52,554 nucleotides of DNA from Paracoccaceae bacterium (GTDB lineage: Bacteria > Pseudomonadota > Alphaproteobacteria > Rhodobacterales > Rhodobacteraceae), in contig JANQPC010000026.1 of assembly GCA_028285485.1 (NCBI GenBank), positions 1 through 52,554 of the forward strand. The letters are read 5' to 3'. Below are positions 15,562 to 24,140 of the stretch, in pieces. A program made the translations under genes and the position numbers. The number at the start of each line of letters is the position of its first letter. Positions within the stretch are counted from its first letter, which is position 1. The notes under the pieces were generated by a model. It did not search any database and was not told the DNA's origin. It saw only the letters and a program-made list of their open reading frames with translations.

Positions 15562-17574
15562 TCAGGCAGCGTGGGCGACCATCGTCAAGAGTTCGTATTC
15601 CGCAACGCGCGCATCGCCTTGATTGTAAAGCGTTGCATGCCAAGCCACCTCGCCATATTCCTCCGTGCGCCGGGTCTTGCGCTTGGCGGTCAGGCGCACC
15701 CAAAGCCTGTCACCGGGGCTGACGGGTTGCTCAAAACGCAGGGCATTCAGCCCGGTATTGGCCAGAACCGGGCCGGGATCGGGCTGCACGAACAGCCCCG
15801 CCGCGAAGCTTAGAAGCAGATAGCCATGGGCCACGCGGCCCGGAAAGAACGGGTTCGCGGCTGCCGCGGCCTCATCCATATGCGCATAGAACGTGTCGCC
15901 GGTGAATTCGGCAAACTGCTCGATATCGGCAAGCGTGACCTCTCGCGCAGGTGTGCGCAGGGTGTGGCCAATGGCGATGTCCTCAAAATGCAGCCGGAAG
16001 GGGTGCGGCTCTTTCACATCTTCCGCGCTTCCGGGCACCCATTGGCCGGTGATCGCCGTCAGCATCCCCGGCGGCCCTTGCACGGCGGTGCGCTGCATGT
16101 AGTGGAGCACCCCGCGCACGCCGCCCAACTCCTCGCCGCCGCCCGCGCGTCCGGGCCCGCCATGGATCATGTGGGGCAGGGGCGCGCCGTGGCCCGTGGC
16201 CTCGCGCGCACTTTCGGCGTTGTTGATATAGATGCGGCCATGCCAGGCGGCGCTTTCCAGCGTGATCAGCCGGGCCACCGCGGGATCGGCGCTGAAGAGC
16301 GAGGTGACAAGGCTGCCGCCGCCCCGATTGGCCAGTTCCGCGGCATGGCTCGTGTCGCGATACCCCATCACGGTGGCCACGGGCCCGAAGGCCTCGATCC
16401 GATGCACATCGCGCGCGCCGTCGGGATCGGCGCAGTGCAGCAGGGTGGGCGGCAAGAAGCCGGTTTCTTCCCCAAACCCGCCGCTATCCCCGCGAAAGAC
16501 CTCGCGCGCTTCGCCCGCCAGCCGCCCGCATTGCGCCACCACATCGGCGCGCTGGGCGGGGGAGACGAGGGCGCCCAGCCGCGTGGCCTCTGCCGCCGGA
16601 TCGCCAGGGATCAAGGGGGCGAGCTTGGCCGAAAGCGCCTCGATCACCGCGCCTGTGTGGTGCTCGGGCACGATCATGCGGCGGATCGCGGTGCATTTCT
16701 GGCCCGCCTTCGTGGTGATCTCGCGCGCGGCTTCCGAGATGAAGAGACCAAACTCCGCGCTGCCCGGCGCGGCATCGGGGCCGAGGATGGCGGCGTTCAG
16801 GCTATCCTGCTCGGCGATAAAGACGGCGCCAGAGGCGACAAGTTCTGGCATCGACCGCAAGGTGAGCGCGGTCTGCGCGGAGCCCGTGAAACTCACAGTA
16901 TCCTGCGGGCCAAGCGCGGAGATGAGCCCACCGGGGCTGCCCACGATCAGCTGAACTGCGCCTTCGGGCAGGAGGCCGCTTTCCACGATCAGCCGCACGC
17001 AGGCTTCGGTGAGAAAGGCGGTTTGCGTGGCCGGTTTCACGATCGCCGGAACACCGGCCAGGATCGCGGGCGCAAGCTTTTCGAGCATTCCCCAGACCGG
17101 GAAGTTGAACGCATTGATCTGCACCGCCACGCCGCGCTTCGGCACCGCGATGTGCTGGCCGAGGAAGCTGCCGCCCCGCGATAGCGCCTCGATCCCGCCA
17201 TCGAGATACACGTCGCCATCGGGCATCTCGCGCCGGCCCTTCGAGGCGAAGACAAAGAGCGTGCCGATCCCCCCATCGATATCAAAGGCACCATCCTTGC
17301 GGGTGGCGCCGGTGTGGGGGTTCAGAGCATAGAGCGTGTCTTTCCGCGCATCGAGGTATTGCGCGAGCGCCTTCAGAAGTCTTGCGCGATCATGAAACCC
17401 CATGCCGCGCAGGGCCGCGCCCGCCGCATGCGCATGGGCCAGCAGGTGCGCGGGATCCGGTGGGGCAGAGCCTGCCCGGCCCATCGGAGCGCCCGTGACC
17501 GGGCTCAGAACTTCGCGGGCGGCCGTATCCGGCGGCACCCAGGCCCCGGCGACATAACTCTGCGGCTCAAGCAT
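15562..17574 (-). CDS. paaZ: Bifunctional oxepin-CoA hydrolase / semialdehyde dehydrogenase PaaZ
   Basis: PaaZ opens the oxepin-CoA ring and oxidises the resulting aldehyde in aerobic phenylacetate degradation. The 670-residue protein has an N-terminal aldehyde dehydrogenase domain (to about 520) with E255 (AEQDSLN) and catalytic C294 (GQKCTA), matching E. coli E256 and C295. The C-terminal MaoC hydratase domain contains [11 protein letters not shown] and [13 protein letters not shown]. Both active sites look intact. The second ATG (17574) is preferred, since AAGGGAG is 6 bases before it and abuts the first ATG at 17580. It is divergent from paaI, with a palindrome between. Confidence 0.96.
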   Translation of the reverse strand: MLEPQSYVAGAWVPPDTAAREVLSPVTGAPMGRAGSAPPDPAHLLAHAHAAGAALRGMGFHDRARLLKALAQYLDARKDTLYALNPHTGATRKDGAFDIDGGIGTLFVFASKGRREMPDGDVYLDGGIEALSRGGSFLGQHIAVPKRGVAVQINAFNFPVWGMLEKLAPAILAGVPAIVKPATQTAFLTEACVRLIVESGLLPEGAVQLIVGSPGGLISALGPQDTVSFTGSAQTALTLRSMPELVASGAVFIAEQDSLNAAILGPDAAPGSAEFGLFISEAAREITTKAGQKCTAIRRMIVPEHHTGAVIEALSAKLAPLIPGDPAAEATRLGALVSPAQRADVVAQCGRLAGEAREVFRGDSGGFGEETGFLPPTLLHCADPDGARDVHRIEAFGPVATVMGYRDTSHAAELANRGGGSLVTSLFSADPAVARLITLESAAWHGRIYINNAESAREATGHGAPLPHMIHGGPGRAGGGEELGGVRGVLHYMQRTAVQGPPGMLTAITGQWVPGSAEDVKEPHPFRLHFEDIAIGHTLRTPAREVTLADIEQFAEFTGDTFYAHMDEAAAAANPFFPGRVAHGYLLLSFAAGLFVQPDPGPVLANTGLNALRFEQPVSPGDRLWVRLTAKRKTRRTEEYGEVAWHATLYNQGDARVAEYELLTMVAHAA

Positions 17575-17628
17575 CGGCATCTCCCTTGGCGGCCAGACTA
17601 GCAGCGCGGCGGGTATGCGCAACACTCT

Positions 17629-17642
17629 TGACCGCTTGGTCA
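17629..17642. promoter_or_regulatory. Palindrome in the paaZ/paaI divergent promoter, candidate PaaR operator
   Basis: TGACC-GCTT-GGTCA, an exact 5-bp inverted repeat in the 105-base gap between the divergent paaZ and paaI starts. TetR-family regulators often bind such sites, and a TetR gene ends the paaIJK operon. Assignment to PaaR rather than PaaX is inference. Confidence 0.45.
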
Positions 17643-17679
17643 GTTCTGTGCAGTTCTGGGCGCAAAGGGAGGGCCGGGG

Positions 17680-18111
17680 ATGACGCCGGAAGAGCGCGCC
17701 AGGCGTTGCGCCGATGCAATGTGGGCGAAGGATGCCGCTTCGCGCGCGCTTGGCATGGCGATCGAGGCGGTGGGCCCCGGGCATGCCACGCTTTCGATGA
17801 CGGTGCGCGACGATTTCCTCAACGGTCACGGCATCTGCCATGGCGGGCTGATCAACACGCTGGCCGATAGCGCCTTTGCCTTTGCCTGCAACAGCTACAA
17901 CCAGCTTTGCGTGGCCCAGCACAATGCGATCACCTATCTCGCCCCCGGCCAGCCGGGCGAGCGGCTGACGGCCACGGCGCGCGAGGTTTCCCGCGAAGGG
18001 CGGAGCGGGCTTTACGATGTGCAGGTCACCGGCGGTGATGGCCGGGTTGTGGCGGAGTTCCGCGGCGCCTCGCGCCAGATCCCAGGGCAGCATTTTGAGG
18101 AGCCGGCGTGA
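17680..18111 (+). CDS. paaI: Hydroxyphenylacetyl-CoA thioesterase PaaI
   Basis: A hotdog-fold thioesterase of 143 residues that rescues CoA from dead-end hydroxyphenylacetyl-CoA. Recognised from FLNGHGICHGGLINTLADSAFAFA, in which the HGG turn and the acidic catalytic residue on the following helix are present, and from ITYLAPGQPGERLTATA. The start follows GGGAGGG. It is the first gene of the plus-strand operon paaI-paaJ-paaK-paaR and overlaps paaJ by GTGA. Confidence 0.93.
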   Translation: MTPEERARRCADAMWAKDAASRALGMAIEAVGPGHATLSMTVRDDFLNGHGICHGGLINTLADSAFAFACNSYNQLCVAQHNAITYLAPGQPGERLTATAREVSREGRSGLYDVQVTGGDGRVVAEFRGASRQIPGQHFEEPA

Positions 18112-19301
18112 GCACCGCCTATCTCTGCGGCGGGCTGCGCACGCCCATCGGCCGCTATGGCGGTGTGCTCGCGGCGGTTCGGCCCGACGATCTTCTGGCC
18201 CACACGATCCGCGCGGTGATGGAACGGGCGGGGCTGGCCGCCGACGCGCCTGATGAGGTGATCGCCGGTTGCGCCAACCAGGCGGGCGAAGACAATCGCA
18301 ATGTCGCCCGGATGGCCACGCTGCTTGCGGGGCTTTCGGCGAATGTGCCGGCCCTTACCGTGAACCGCCTTTGCGCTTCGGGCCTCGATGCGGTGGGGCT
18401 GGCGGCACGCGCGGTGCGGCTGGGCGAGGCCGATCTGGTGTTTGCGGGCGGGGTTGAATCGATGTCCCGCGCCCCCTTCGTGATGCCGAAACCCACCGCG
18501 GCCTATTCCCGGCAGGCGGAGATCTTTGACACCACCATCGGCTGGCGCTTCGTCAATGCCGCGCTCGCGGCAGAATACGGCACCCACAGCATGCCGGAGA
18601 CGGCAGAAAATGTGGCCGAAGAATTTGGCATCGCGCGCGCGGATCAGGATGCGTTCGCCCTGCGCAGCCAGGAACGCGCGCTGGCGGCAAAGGCCCGGCA
18701 TGGCGAAGAGATCACGGTGGTGGAGGTTCCCCAGCGCAAGGGCGCACCCCTTGTGGTGGCGGAAGATGAGCATCCGCGCGCCACATCGCTCGAAAAGCTC
18801 GCTGGCCTTCCCACACCGTTCCGCGAAGGCGGGTCTGTCACCGCGGGCAATTCCTCGGGCGTAAACGACGGTGCGGCAGCGGTAATCGTGGCGAGCGGGG
18901 CGGCGGTTTCGGCCTATGGGCTGGCCCCGCTGGCCCGGATCACCGGCCTTGCCAGCGCGGGCGTGGCGCCCCGCATCATGGGGCTGGGCCCGGTGCCCGC
19001 CACTGAGAAACTGCTGGGGCGGCAGGGGCTTGGGATCGGCGATATCGATCTGATCGAACTGAACGAGGCATTCGCGGCTCAGGCGCTTGCGGTGACCCGC
19101 GCGCTGGGTCTGCCAGACGATGCCGATCACGTGAACCCCAATGGCGGTGCCATAGCGCTGGGCCATCCGCTGGGAATGTCCGGCACCCGGCTCGCGCTGA
19201 CCGCGGGGCTTGAGATGGCGCGGCACGGTCAGGCCCGCGCGCTCTGCACCATGTGCGTGGGCGTGGGGCAGGGAGCCGCGCTGCTATTGGAGAAGGTGTG
19301 A
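18108..19301 (+). CDS. paaJ: 3-oxoadipyl-CoA/3-oxo-5,6-dehydrosuberyl-CoA thiolase PaaJ
   Basis: Acetyl-CoA acyltransferase carrying out thiolytic cleavage in the phenylacetate pathway. 397 residues with nucleophilic cysteine C89 ([11 protein letters not shown]), GHPLGMSG (H353) and the second active cysteine in CVGVGQG (C383). GTG 18108 overlaps the paaI stop and follows GAGGAG. A beta-ketoadipate (PcaF-type) thiolase would look alike; the PAA context favours PaaJ. Confidence 0.9.
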   Translation: MSTAYLCGGLRTPIGRYGGVLAAVRPDDLLAHTIRAVMERAGLAADAPDEVIAGCANQAGEDNRNVARMATLLAGLSANVPALTVNRLCASGLDAVGLAARAVRLGEADLVFAGGVESMSRAPFVMPKPTAAYSRQAEIFDTTIGWRFVNAALAAEYGTHSMPETAENVAEEFGIARADQDAFALRSQERALAAKARHGEEITVVEVPQRKGAPLVVAEDEHPRATSLEKLAGLPTPFREGGSVTAGNSSGVNDGAAAVIVASGAAVSAYGLAPLARITGLASAGVAPRIMGLGPVPATEKLLGRQGLGIGDIDLIELNEAFAAQALAVTRALGLPDDADHVNPNGGAIALGHPLGMSGTRLALTAGLEMARHGQARALCTMCVGVGQGAALLLEKV

Positions 19302-19303
19302 CG

Positions 19304-20614
19304 ATGGAAGACTTGACGCCACGCAAGGAAGATCTCGATTCGATCGAGATTGCCTCGCGCGATGAAATCTCCGCCCTGCAGCTTGACCGTCTGAAGCGCA
19401 GCGTGGTGCATGCCTTTGAAAACGTGCCGCATTACCGAAAGAGCTTTGAGGCCGCCGGGGTGCACCCCGATGATCTTCAAACCCTTGAGGATCTGGCGAA
19501 ATTCCCCTTCACCACGAAGGCAGACCTGCGCGAGAACTATCCGTTCGGGATGTTCGCGGTTCCCAGAGATCGGGTTGCACGGGTGCACGCCTCCTCCGGC
19601 ACCACGGGCAAGCCTACGGTGGTGGGCTACACGGCGAGCGATATCGAGGTTTGGGCCAGCGTTGTTGCGCGGTCGATGCGAGCCAGCGGAACGCGGCCGG
19701 GAGATGTGGTGCATGTGGCCTATGGCTATGGCCTGTTTACCGGCGGGCTCGGTGCGCATTACGGGGCGGAGAAGCTCGGATGCACCGTCGTGCCTGTGTC
19801 GGGCGGTATGACCCCGCGCCAGGTGACGCTGATCGAGGATTTCGGGGCCTCGACCATCATGGTCACCCCCTCCTATGCGCTCTCGATCCTGGATGAGTAT
19901 CGCGCACAGGGCCTCGATCCCCGGAAGAGCCCGCTAAAGGTGGGGATCTTCGGGGCAGAGCCCTGGACGAACGCGATGCGGCAGGAAATCGAAGATGCCT
20001 TCGATATGCACGCCGTCGATATCTACGGGCTGTCTGAGATCATCGGCCCCGGCGTGGCGAATGAATGCGTGGAAACCAAGGACGGGCTGCATATCTGGGA
20101 GGATCACTTCTACCCCGAAGTGATCAACCCCGAAACCGGTGCGCCCGTGGCCGATGGCGAGGTGGGCGAGCTTGTCTTCACCACCCTTTCGAAAGAGGCG
20201 ATGCCGATCATCCGCTACCGCACCCGCGATCTCACCCGGCTTCTGCCCGGCACCGCGCGTTCGATGCGGCGGATGGAAAAGATCACCGGACGCAGCGATG
20301 ACATGATCATTCTGCGCGGGGTGAATCTGTTCCCCACCCAGATAGAGGAACAGATCATGGCGCTGCCCGAACTGGCCCCGCATTTCCAGCTTGAGCTTTT
20401 CAAGGAAGGCCGGATAGATGCGATGCGGGTGCATGTGGAAGTGCATACCGGCATCGCCGATCACGGCGCGCGGGTGCATGCCGGTGCGATGCTTGCCGCG
20501 CGGATCAAGGAACGGTTGGGGGTAAGTGTAGGCGTTCAGGTGCACGATCCCGAAGGTGTGGTGCGCAGCCAGGGCAAGGCCGTGCGCATCATTGACAATC
20601 GGGCGAAGGGCTAG
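19304..20614 (+). CDS. paaK: Phenylacetate-CoA ligase PaaK
   Basis: Activates phenylacetate with ATP and CoA, the first step of the pathway. 436 residues, typical length. It shows the ANL-family ATP loop SSGTTGKPTVVGYT (97-110), DIYGLSEIIGPGVANEC with the adenylation signature, and the hinge region ITGRSDDMIILRGVNLFPTQIE. ATG 19304 lies 2 bases after the paaJ stop, with GGAGAAGG upstream. The downstream TetR gene begins 4 bases after its stop. Confidence 0.96.
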   Translation: MEDLTPRKEDLDSIEIASRDEISALQLDRLKRSVVHAFENVPHYRKSFEAAGVHPDDLQTLEDLAKFPFTTKADLRENYPFGMFAVPRDRVARVHASSGTTGKPTVVGYTASDIEVWASVVARSMRASGTRPGDVVHVAYGYGLFTGGLGAHYGAEKLGCTVVPVSGGMTPRQVTLIEDFGASTIMVTPSYALSILDEYRAQGLDPRKSPLKVGIFGAEPWTNAMRQEIEDAFDMHAVDIYGLSEIIGPGVANECVETKDGLHIWEDHFYPEVINPETGAPVADGEVGELVFTTLSKEAMPIIRYRTRDLTRLLPGTARSMRRMEKITGRSDDMIILRGVNLFPTQIEEQIMALPELAPHFQLELFKEGRIDAMRVHVEVHTGIADHGARVHAGAMLAARIKERLGVSVGVQVHDPEGVVRSQGKAVRIIDNRAKG

Positions 20615-20618
20615 CGCC

Positions 20619-21239
20619 GTGCCGCGGGGGATCGCCCGGGATCACGCCGAAAAGCGCGCGGCGATCCGCAAGGCGGCGGCGGCTTATTTTGCGGATTACG
20701 GCTTTGACCGCGCGTCGATGGCCGGTGCGGCGCGGGCGGCGGGCGTGTCCAAGGCGCTGATCTACCATTACTGGGCCAGCAAGGAGGATCTGCTTTTCGA
20801 TATCCTCGAAGCGCATCTGGCGCGGCTTGCGGGGGTGGTGGATGAGGTGGGGGATAACCTGGCGGGCCCTGACCGGCTGCGCGGCCTGATCCGGGCGATC
20901 CTGCTCAATTACCGCGATGCCGATCACGAGCATAAGCTGCAGATCGATGCGCTGCACACGCTGCCGCCGGAAAAGCAAGCGCCGCTTATTGCCCATCAGC
21001 GGCGGCTGGTGGCGGCGATGAGCGCGGCGCTGCAGGCCGCAGGGCCCGGGGCGCTGGAAAACGGGCGGCTGAAGCCCGTCACGATGTCTGTCTTCGGGAT
21101 ACTGAACTGGTTTTACATGTGGCACCGCCCCGGCGCGGGCATGAGCCGCGAGGCCTACGCCGATCTTGTGGCCGATTTCGTGGAGGGCGGGCTGAAGGGG
21201 CTGGCGGAGGGAGAGGCCGATCAGGCGAAGGCGCCCTGA
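20619..21239 (+). CDS. paaR: TetR family regulator, likely PaaR
   Basis: 206 residues from GTG 20619 (GAAGGG 8 bases upstream; earlier codons lie within paaK). The N-terminal TetR helix-turn-helix is clear: AAAAYFADYGFDRASMAGAARAAGVSKALIYHYWASKEDL. The C-terminal ligand domain resembles PaaR-type regulators that respond to phenylacetyl-CoA. Its place at the end of paaIJK makes local regulation likely, with a candidate operator at 17629-17642. The 3' end overlaps the convergent imuB by 19 bases. Confidence 0.85.
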   Translation: MPRGIARDHAEKRAAIRKAAAAYFADYGFDRASMAGAARAAGVSKALIYHYWASKEDLLFDILEAHLARLAGVVDEVGDNLAGPDRLRGLIRAILLNYRDADHEHKLQIDALHTLPPEKQAPLIAHQRRLVAAMSAALQAAGPGALENGRLKPVTMSVFGILNWFYMWHRPGAGMSREAYADLVADFVEGGLKGLAEGEADQAKAP

Positions 21240-22876
21240 CAGAACCAGCCTGACGACATCCCCGCGCCATGGGCATAGTAGAGCCAGAGGGTTTCGCCGC
21301 TTTCCGTTGTAACCCGCCAGTAATCGCGCACGCCGCTGCGCCAGTCCGGCTCATCCAGCCACCATTCCGGTGCGATGCGCTCGGGCCCCGCCGCCGCCTT
21401 CGTTTCAAAGCTGCGGCGGCGCCAGCGGAAGCTTAGCGGCAGATCGGGGCTGTCGTCTGCCCCCACAGGTTCCGGCCGCCAGAGCAGAAGCGGGCGCGGC
21501 ACGGGCGCGGGCGCCCAGTGTTCAGCCGGGTCTGACCACGCCGCGGCCATCACCTTCGTGGCCTTTTCGGGGATGTGGCTGTCAGCGGGATGCAGCCGGG
21601 TGATCGCCTCAAGCCCCACCCGCGCGCCGAGCTTGCCCACCAGATCGTCTACCGCCGTGTTGGCCCCGGCGCGGGCGCTCACCTCGCCCGCCACCTCGAT
21701 ATGCCCCTTGTGCTGGCGGGTGTGGAGCGGTTCGGTGACCGGTGCGGTCAGGCGCACCCTGTCGATCCCGAAGCCGGCATCGATATCGGCGATCTTCATG
21801 GCCAGAAGCGGGCGGATGCGATCCGGCGTGGCGGTGGGGCGGGCAAGGCCCACCTCCACCCATTGCATCGTGTGATCGGCGCGGTGGCATTCGAGCCGCA
21901 CGCGCCGCGCGCCGCGCCCCTTGGCCACAAGCTGTTCCGAAAGCCGGGGCAGAAGCCGGTCGATCGCCGCCAGAATATCGTCTTCCAGCCCGATCGGATC
22001 GGGCAGGGTGAGGCGCACCGCGAAATGCATGGGCGGCTTGGCGGGCGAAATCGGCTCCGGCTCCACCCCCAGCGCCTGATCGAGCCTCTGCACCAGCGCG
22101 CGGCCGAAGCGGCGGCCCAGTGCGGCCCGGGGCTGGCCCGCCAGATCCTCGATCCGGCGCAGGCCAAGGCGGGTGAGTTCCGCCACCGTTTCCTCTTCCA
22201 GCCGCAGCGCGGCCACGGGCAGCGCGGCGATGGCGGTGCGCGTTTGGCCCTGCGGTGCGATGGGCACGGCGCGGTTTTCCGGCGCCATGGCCCTGGGCGC
22301 AGGCCCGCCCTTTTCCCAATGCCGCCGCTTGGCGGCGCGCGATCGCGTGGCATAGGCTTCCTGATCGATCGCGTCGCCAGACCGGGCCAGCGGCGCAGGC
22401 TGGCCGGCAAACCGCGCCAGCGCCCAGGCTGCGCCGGGCGTATCGGCAATGCCCGCCTGCACCGTCAGCCCCAGCCGCGCGCAATCGGCGCTGAGCTCGC
22501 CGATTAGCGCCGCCTCGCCGCCGAAGAGATGCGCGCACCCCGTCAGATCCACGATCAGCGCATCGGGCGCTTCCTCGGCGACCCAGGGGCTGAACTTGCC
22601 CACCCAGCGGCGCAGCGTGGCCAGAAACGCTGCCTCGGCCTGCGGGTTGCGCAGGCGGGTCACAAGCTCCGGGCACATCGCGCGCGCATCCCGCAGGGGC
22701 TGGCCGCGCACCAGGCCCGCCGCGCTGGCCGAGGCCGAAAGCGCGGCGAGAAGCTGCATGTTCCCGCGATCCTCGGCCACCGCGAAGGGCGCGCTTTCGA
22801 GCGACGCATCCTGGCGGATCAGCCGTTCGGCGCCAAGGCGCGGGAACCACAGCGAAAGAATGCGGCGATGGGGCAT
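21221..22876 (-). CDS. imuB: Y-family polymerase-like protein ImuB
   Basis: ImuB is the catalytically inactive Y-family partner of ImuA and DnaE2 in SOS mutagenesis. The 551-residue protein has HRRILSLWFPRLGAERL at the N-terminus, then VDLTGCAHLFGGEAAL, HhH-like LGLRRIEDLAGQPRAALGRRFG and a C-terminal segment with DYWRVTTESGETLWLYY. The usual polymerase metal residues are not evident, as expected for ImuB. ATG 22876 is chosen because the SOS box lies 14 bases upstream; the longer frame (22927) would run through it. imuA normally precedes imuB, but here the upstream neighbour is cytochrome c', and dnaE2 is not downstream. Confidence 0.9.
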   Translation of the reverse strand: MPHRRILSLWFPRLGAERLIRQDASLESAPFAVAEDRGNMQLLAALSASASAAGLVRGQPLRDARAMCPELVTRLRNPQAEAAFLATLRRWVGKFSPWVAEEAPDALIVDLTGCAHLFGGEAALIGELSADCARLGLTVQAGIADTPGAAWALARFAGQPAPLARSGDAIDQEAYATRSRAAKRRHWEKGGPAPRAMAPENRAVPIAPQGQTRTAIAALPVAALRLEEETVAELTRLGLRRIEDLAGQPRAALGRRFGRALVQRLDQALGVEPEPISPAKPPMHFAVRLTLPDPIGLEDDILAAIDRLLPRLSEQLVAKGRGARRVRLECHRADHTMQWVEVGLARPTATPDRIRPLLAMKIADIDAGFGIDRVRLTAPVTEPLHTRQHKGHIEVAGEVSARAGANTAVDDLVGKLGARVGLEAITRLHPADSHIPEKATKVMAAAWSDPAEHWAPAPVPRPLLLWRPEPVGADDSPDLPLSFRWRRRSFETKAAAGPERIAPEWWLDEPDWRSGVRDYWRVTTESGETLWLYYAHGAGMSSGWFCQGAFA

Positions 22877-22889
22877 GGCAGCAGCAGAT

Positions 22890-22904
22890 GTTCCTGTTAT
22901 GTTC
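22890..22904. promoter_or_regulatory. LexA (SOS) box upstream of imuB
   Basis: GTTC-CTGTTAT-GTTC, an exact match to the alphaproteobacterial LexA direct repeat GTTC-N7-GTTC, 14 bases upstream of the imuB start on the other strand. The match of both sequence and target gene makes chance unlikely. The same box could also influence the divergent cytochrome c' gene. Confidence 0.85.
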
Positions 22905-23002
22905 CAATTTAGATCGGTGCCCCCCACGAGTCGAGTCTCGCCGGGAATTGGCAGGTGGGGGCCGGGCCGCTAGATGTTTCGGGTGATCACGGAGAGGCTT
23001 TG

Positions 23003-23437
23003 ATGCGCACCCCCTTCGCCCTTGCCGCCGCGCTGGCCGCGGCCGGAACGCTGGCCCTGGCCCATGCGGGCGTGGAAGATCCCGATGTCATGGCCCGAAT
23101 GCATTCGATGAAAGAGATTGCGGCGGCCAATAAGGCGGTGGGGCTGATGCTGCGGGGGGAAGCCCCCTTCGATGCCGCCGTTGTGGCCACCTCCGCCAAG
23201 ATCATCGCCGCAGAGAGCGCCCGCATCCCCGCGCTTTTCGAAAGCCGGGCGGATGACCCGAAATCCGAGGCGCTGCCGGCGATCTGGGAAAACTGGGTGG
23301 ATTTCGAAGCCAAGGCGCAGGCCGGCGTTCTGGCGGCTGAGGCGCTGGGCGGGGTGCGCCGCGAGGCCGATCTCGCGCCCGCCTTTGCCGCGGTGGGGCA
23401 AACCTGCAAGGCCTGCCACACCGCCTATCGCGAATAA
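23003..23437 (+). CDS. Cytochrome c' (class II), periplasmic
   Basis: A 144-residue precursor with a signal peptide (about residues 1-22, ending ALAHA) and a C-terminal heme motif CKACH (C135, C138, H139), the class II layout. The sixth heme position is open in this family, which binds NO and may protect against it. The segment after the signal (VMARMHSMKEIAAANKAVG) fits the first helix of the four-helix bundle. ATG 23003 follows GGAGAGG. It is divergent from imuB and ends 6 bases from a convergent secreted-protein gene. Confidence 0.9.
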   Translation: MRTPFALAAALAAAGTLALAHAGVEDPDVMARMHSMKEIAAANKAVGLMLRGEAPFDAAVVATSAKIIAAESARIPALFESRADDPKSEALPAIWENWVDFEAKAQAGVLAAEALGGVRREADLAPAFAAVGQTCKACHTAYRE

Positions 23438-23443
23438 CAGCGT

Positions 23444-23923
23444 TTAACGCAGATCGTTCACCACGCGTTCGGCAAAGCCGTTGATCAGCGTGAGGTAGAA
23501 GGTTTCGGTTGGGATCACCGCCACTTGCTGACCTTCGCCCAACTGCCCGCCACCCTGGGCCGCGCGGATCTTCAGATCATAGAACCCGGTTTTCGTTTTG
23601 TCCGTGGGATGGGTGATGTTGATATCGCCCGCAAGCACGGATTCTTCGCCAAGCGCGCCCTGGAAGCCGCTTGTCAGCGCCACCTCGTCGATATCGATGC
23701 GGATGCGGCTGCCGCCGGAATCAAGCCGGTCTGACACGCGCACGAGGATCGCCTCTTCGAGGTCTTTCTCCAGATCCGCCCAGAACTGCGCCGCGGTGGG
23801 GTTCGCGATGTCTTCAACCTCAAGCGTCACATCAACCGATGCCACGGGGGTTTCCGATGCGAATGCCGCCGGCGCAAAGGCCAGCGATGCGGCGATAAAG
23901 GGTGCTGCAAAATGGTGTTTCAT
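23444..23923 (-). CDS. Secreted protein of unknown function
   Basis: 159 residues with a clear signal peptide (MKHHFAAPFIAASLAFAPAAFA, cleavage near 22). The mature part is acidic with alternating strands: VDVTLEVEDIANPTAAQFWADLEKDLEEAILVRVSDRL, IRIDIDEVALTSGF and TKTGFYDLKIRAAQGGGQ, ending TLINGFAERVVNDLR. There are no cysteines in the mature part, so no disulfide or heme. GGAGG stands 5 bases before ATG 23923; the longer open frame is upstream sequence. Possibly a periplasmic protein; I do not recognise the family. Confidence 0.85.
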   Translation of the reverse strand: MKHHFAAPFIAASLAFAPAAFASETPVASVDVTLEVEDIANPTAAQFWADLEKDLEEAILVRVSDRLDSGGSRIRIDIDEVALTSGFQGALGEESVLAGDINITHPTDKTKTGFYDLKIRAAQGGGQLGEGQQVAVIPTETFYLTLINGFAERVVNDLR

Positions 23924-24105
23924 GACTGCCTCCACCGTTAGGATGGCGCCATTTAGCCAGATGTGGTGGGGAATGCGCCCAAATACGCAAGGTATTGCGG
24001 ATACCCGGCGGAAATCCGCCATCCGGGCAGGATCGCGCGCCCCGGGTTGAAGGCCGCCGCCCCGCGCCGCGGCGATTGAAAGCGCCCCTTCTTTCCCCCA
24101 AGGTG

Positions 24106-24131
24106 CCCCCAATGCATCGACCGATTGGGGG
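24106..24131 (+). promoter_or_regulatory. Perfect inverted repeat covering the adhI ribosome site
   Basis: CCCCCAAT-N10-ATTGGGGG, 8-bp arms, ending 9 bases before the adhI ATG. The second arm contains the G-rich Shine-Dalgarno region, so it could act as an operator in DNA or a translation-blocking hairpin in RNA. Confidence 0.5.
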
Positions 24132-24140
24132 AGACCAGGG

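Noticed and set aside
15826-17184. 452-codon plus frame opposite paaZ
   Set aside because: Shadow; PaaZ active-site motifs are on the minus strand.
22921-22961. CCCCCAC/GTGGGGG inverted repeat before cytochrome c'
   Set aside because: 27-base spacer and GC-only arms; could arise by chance in this composition.
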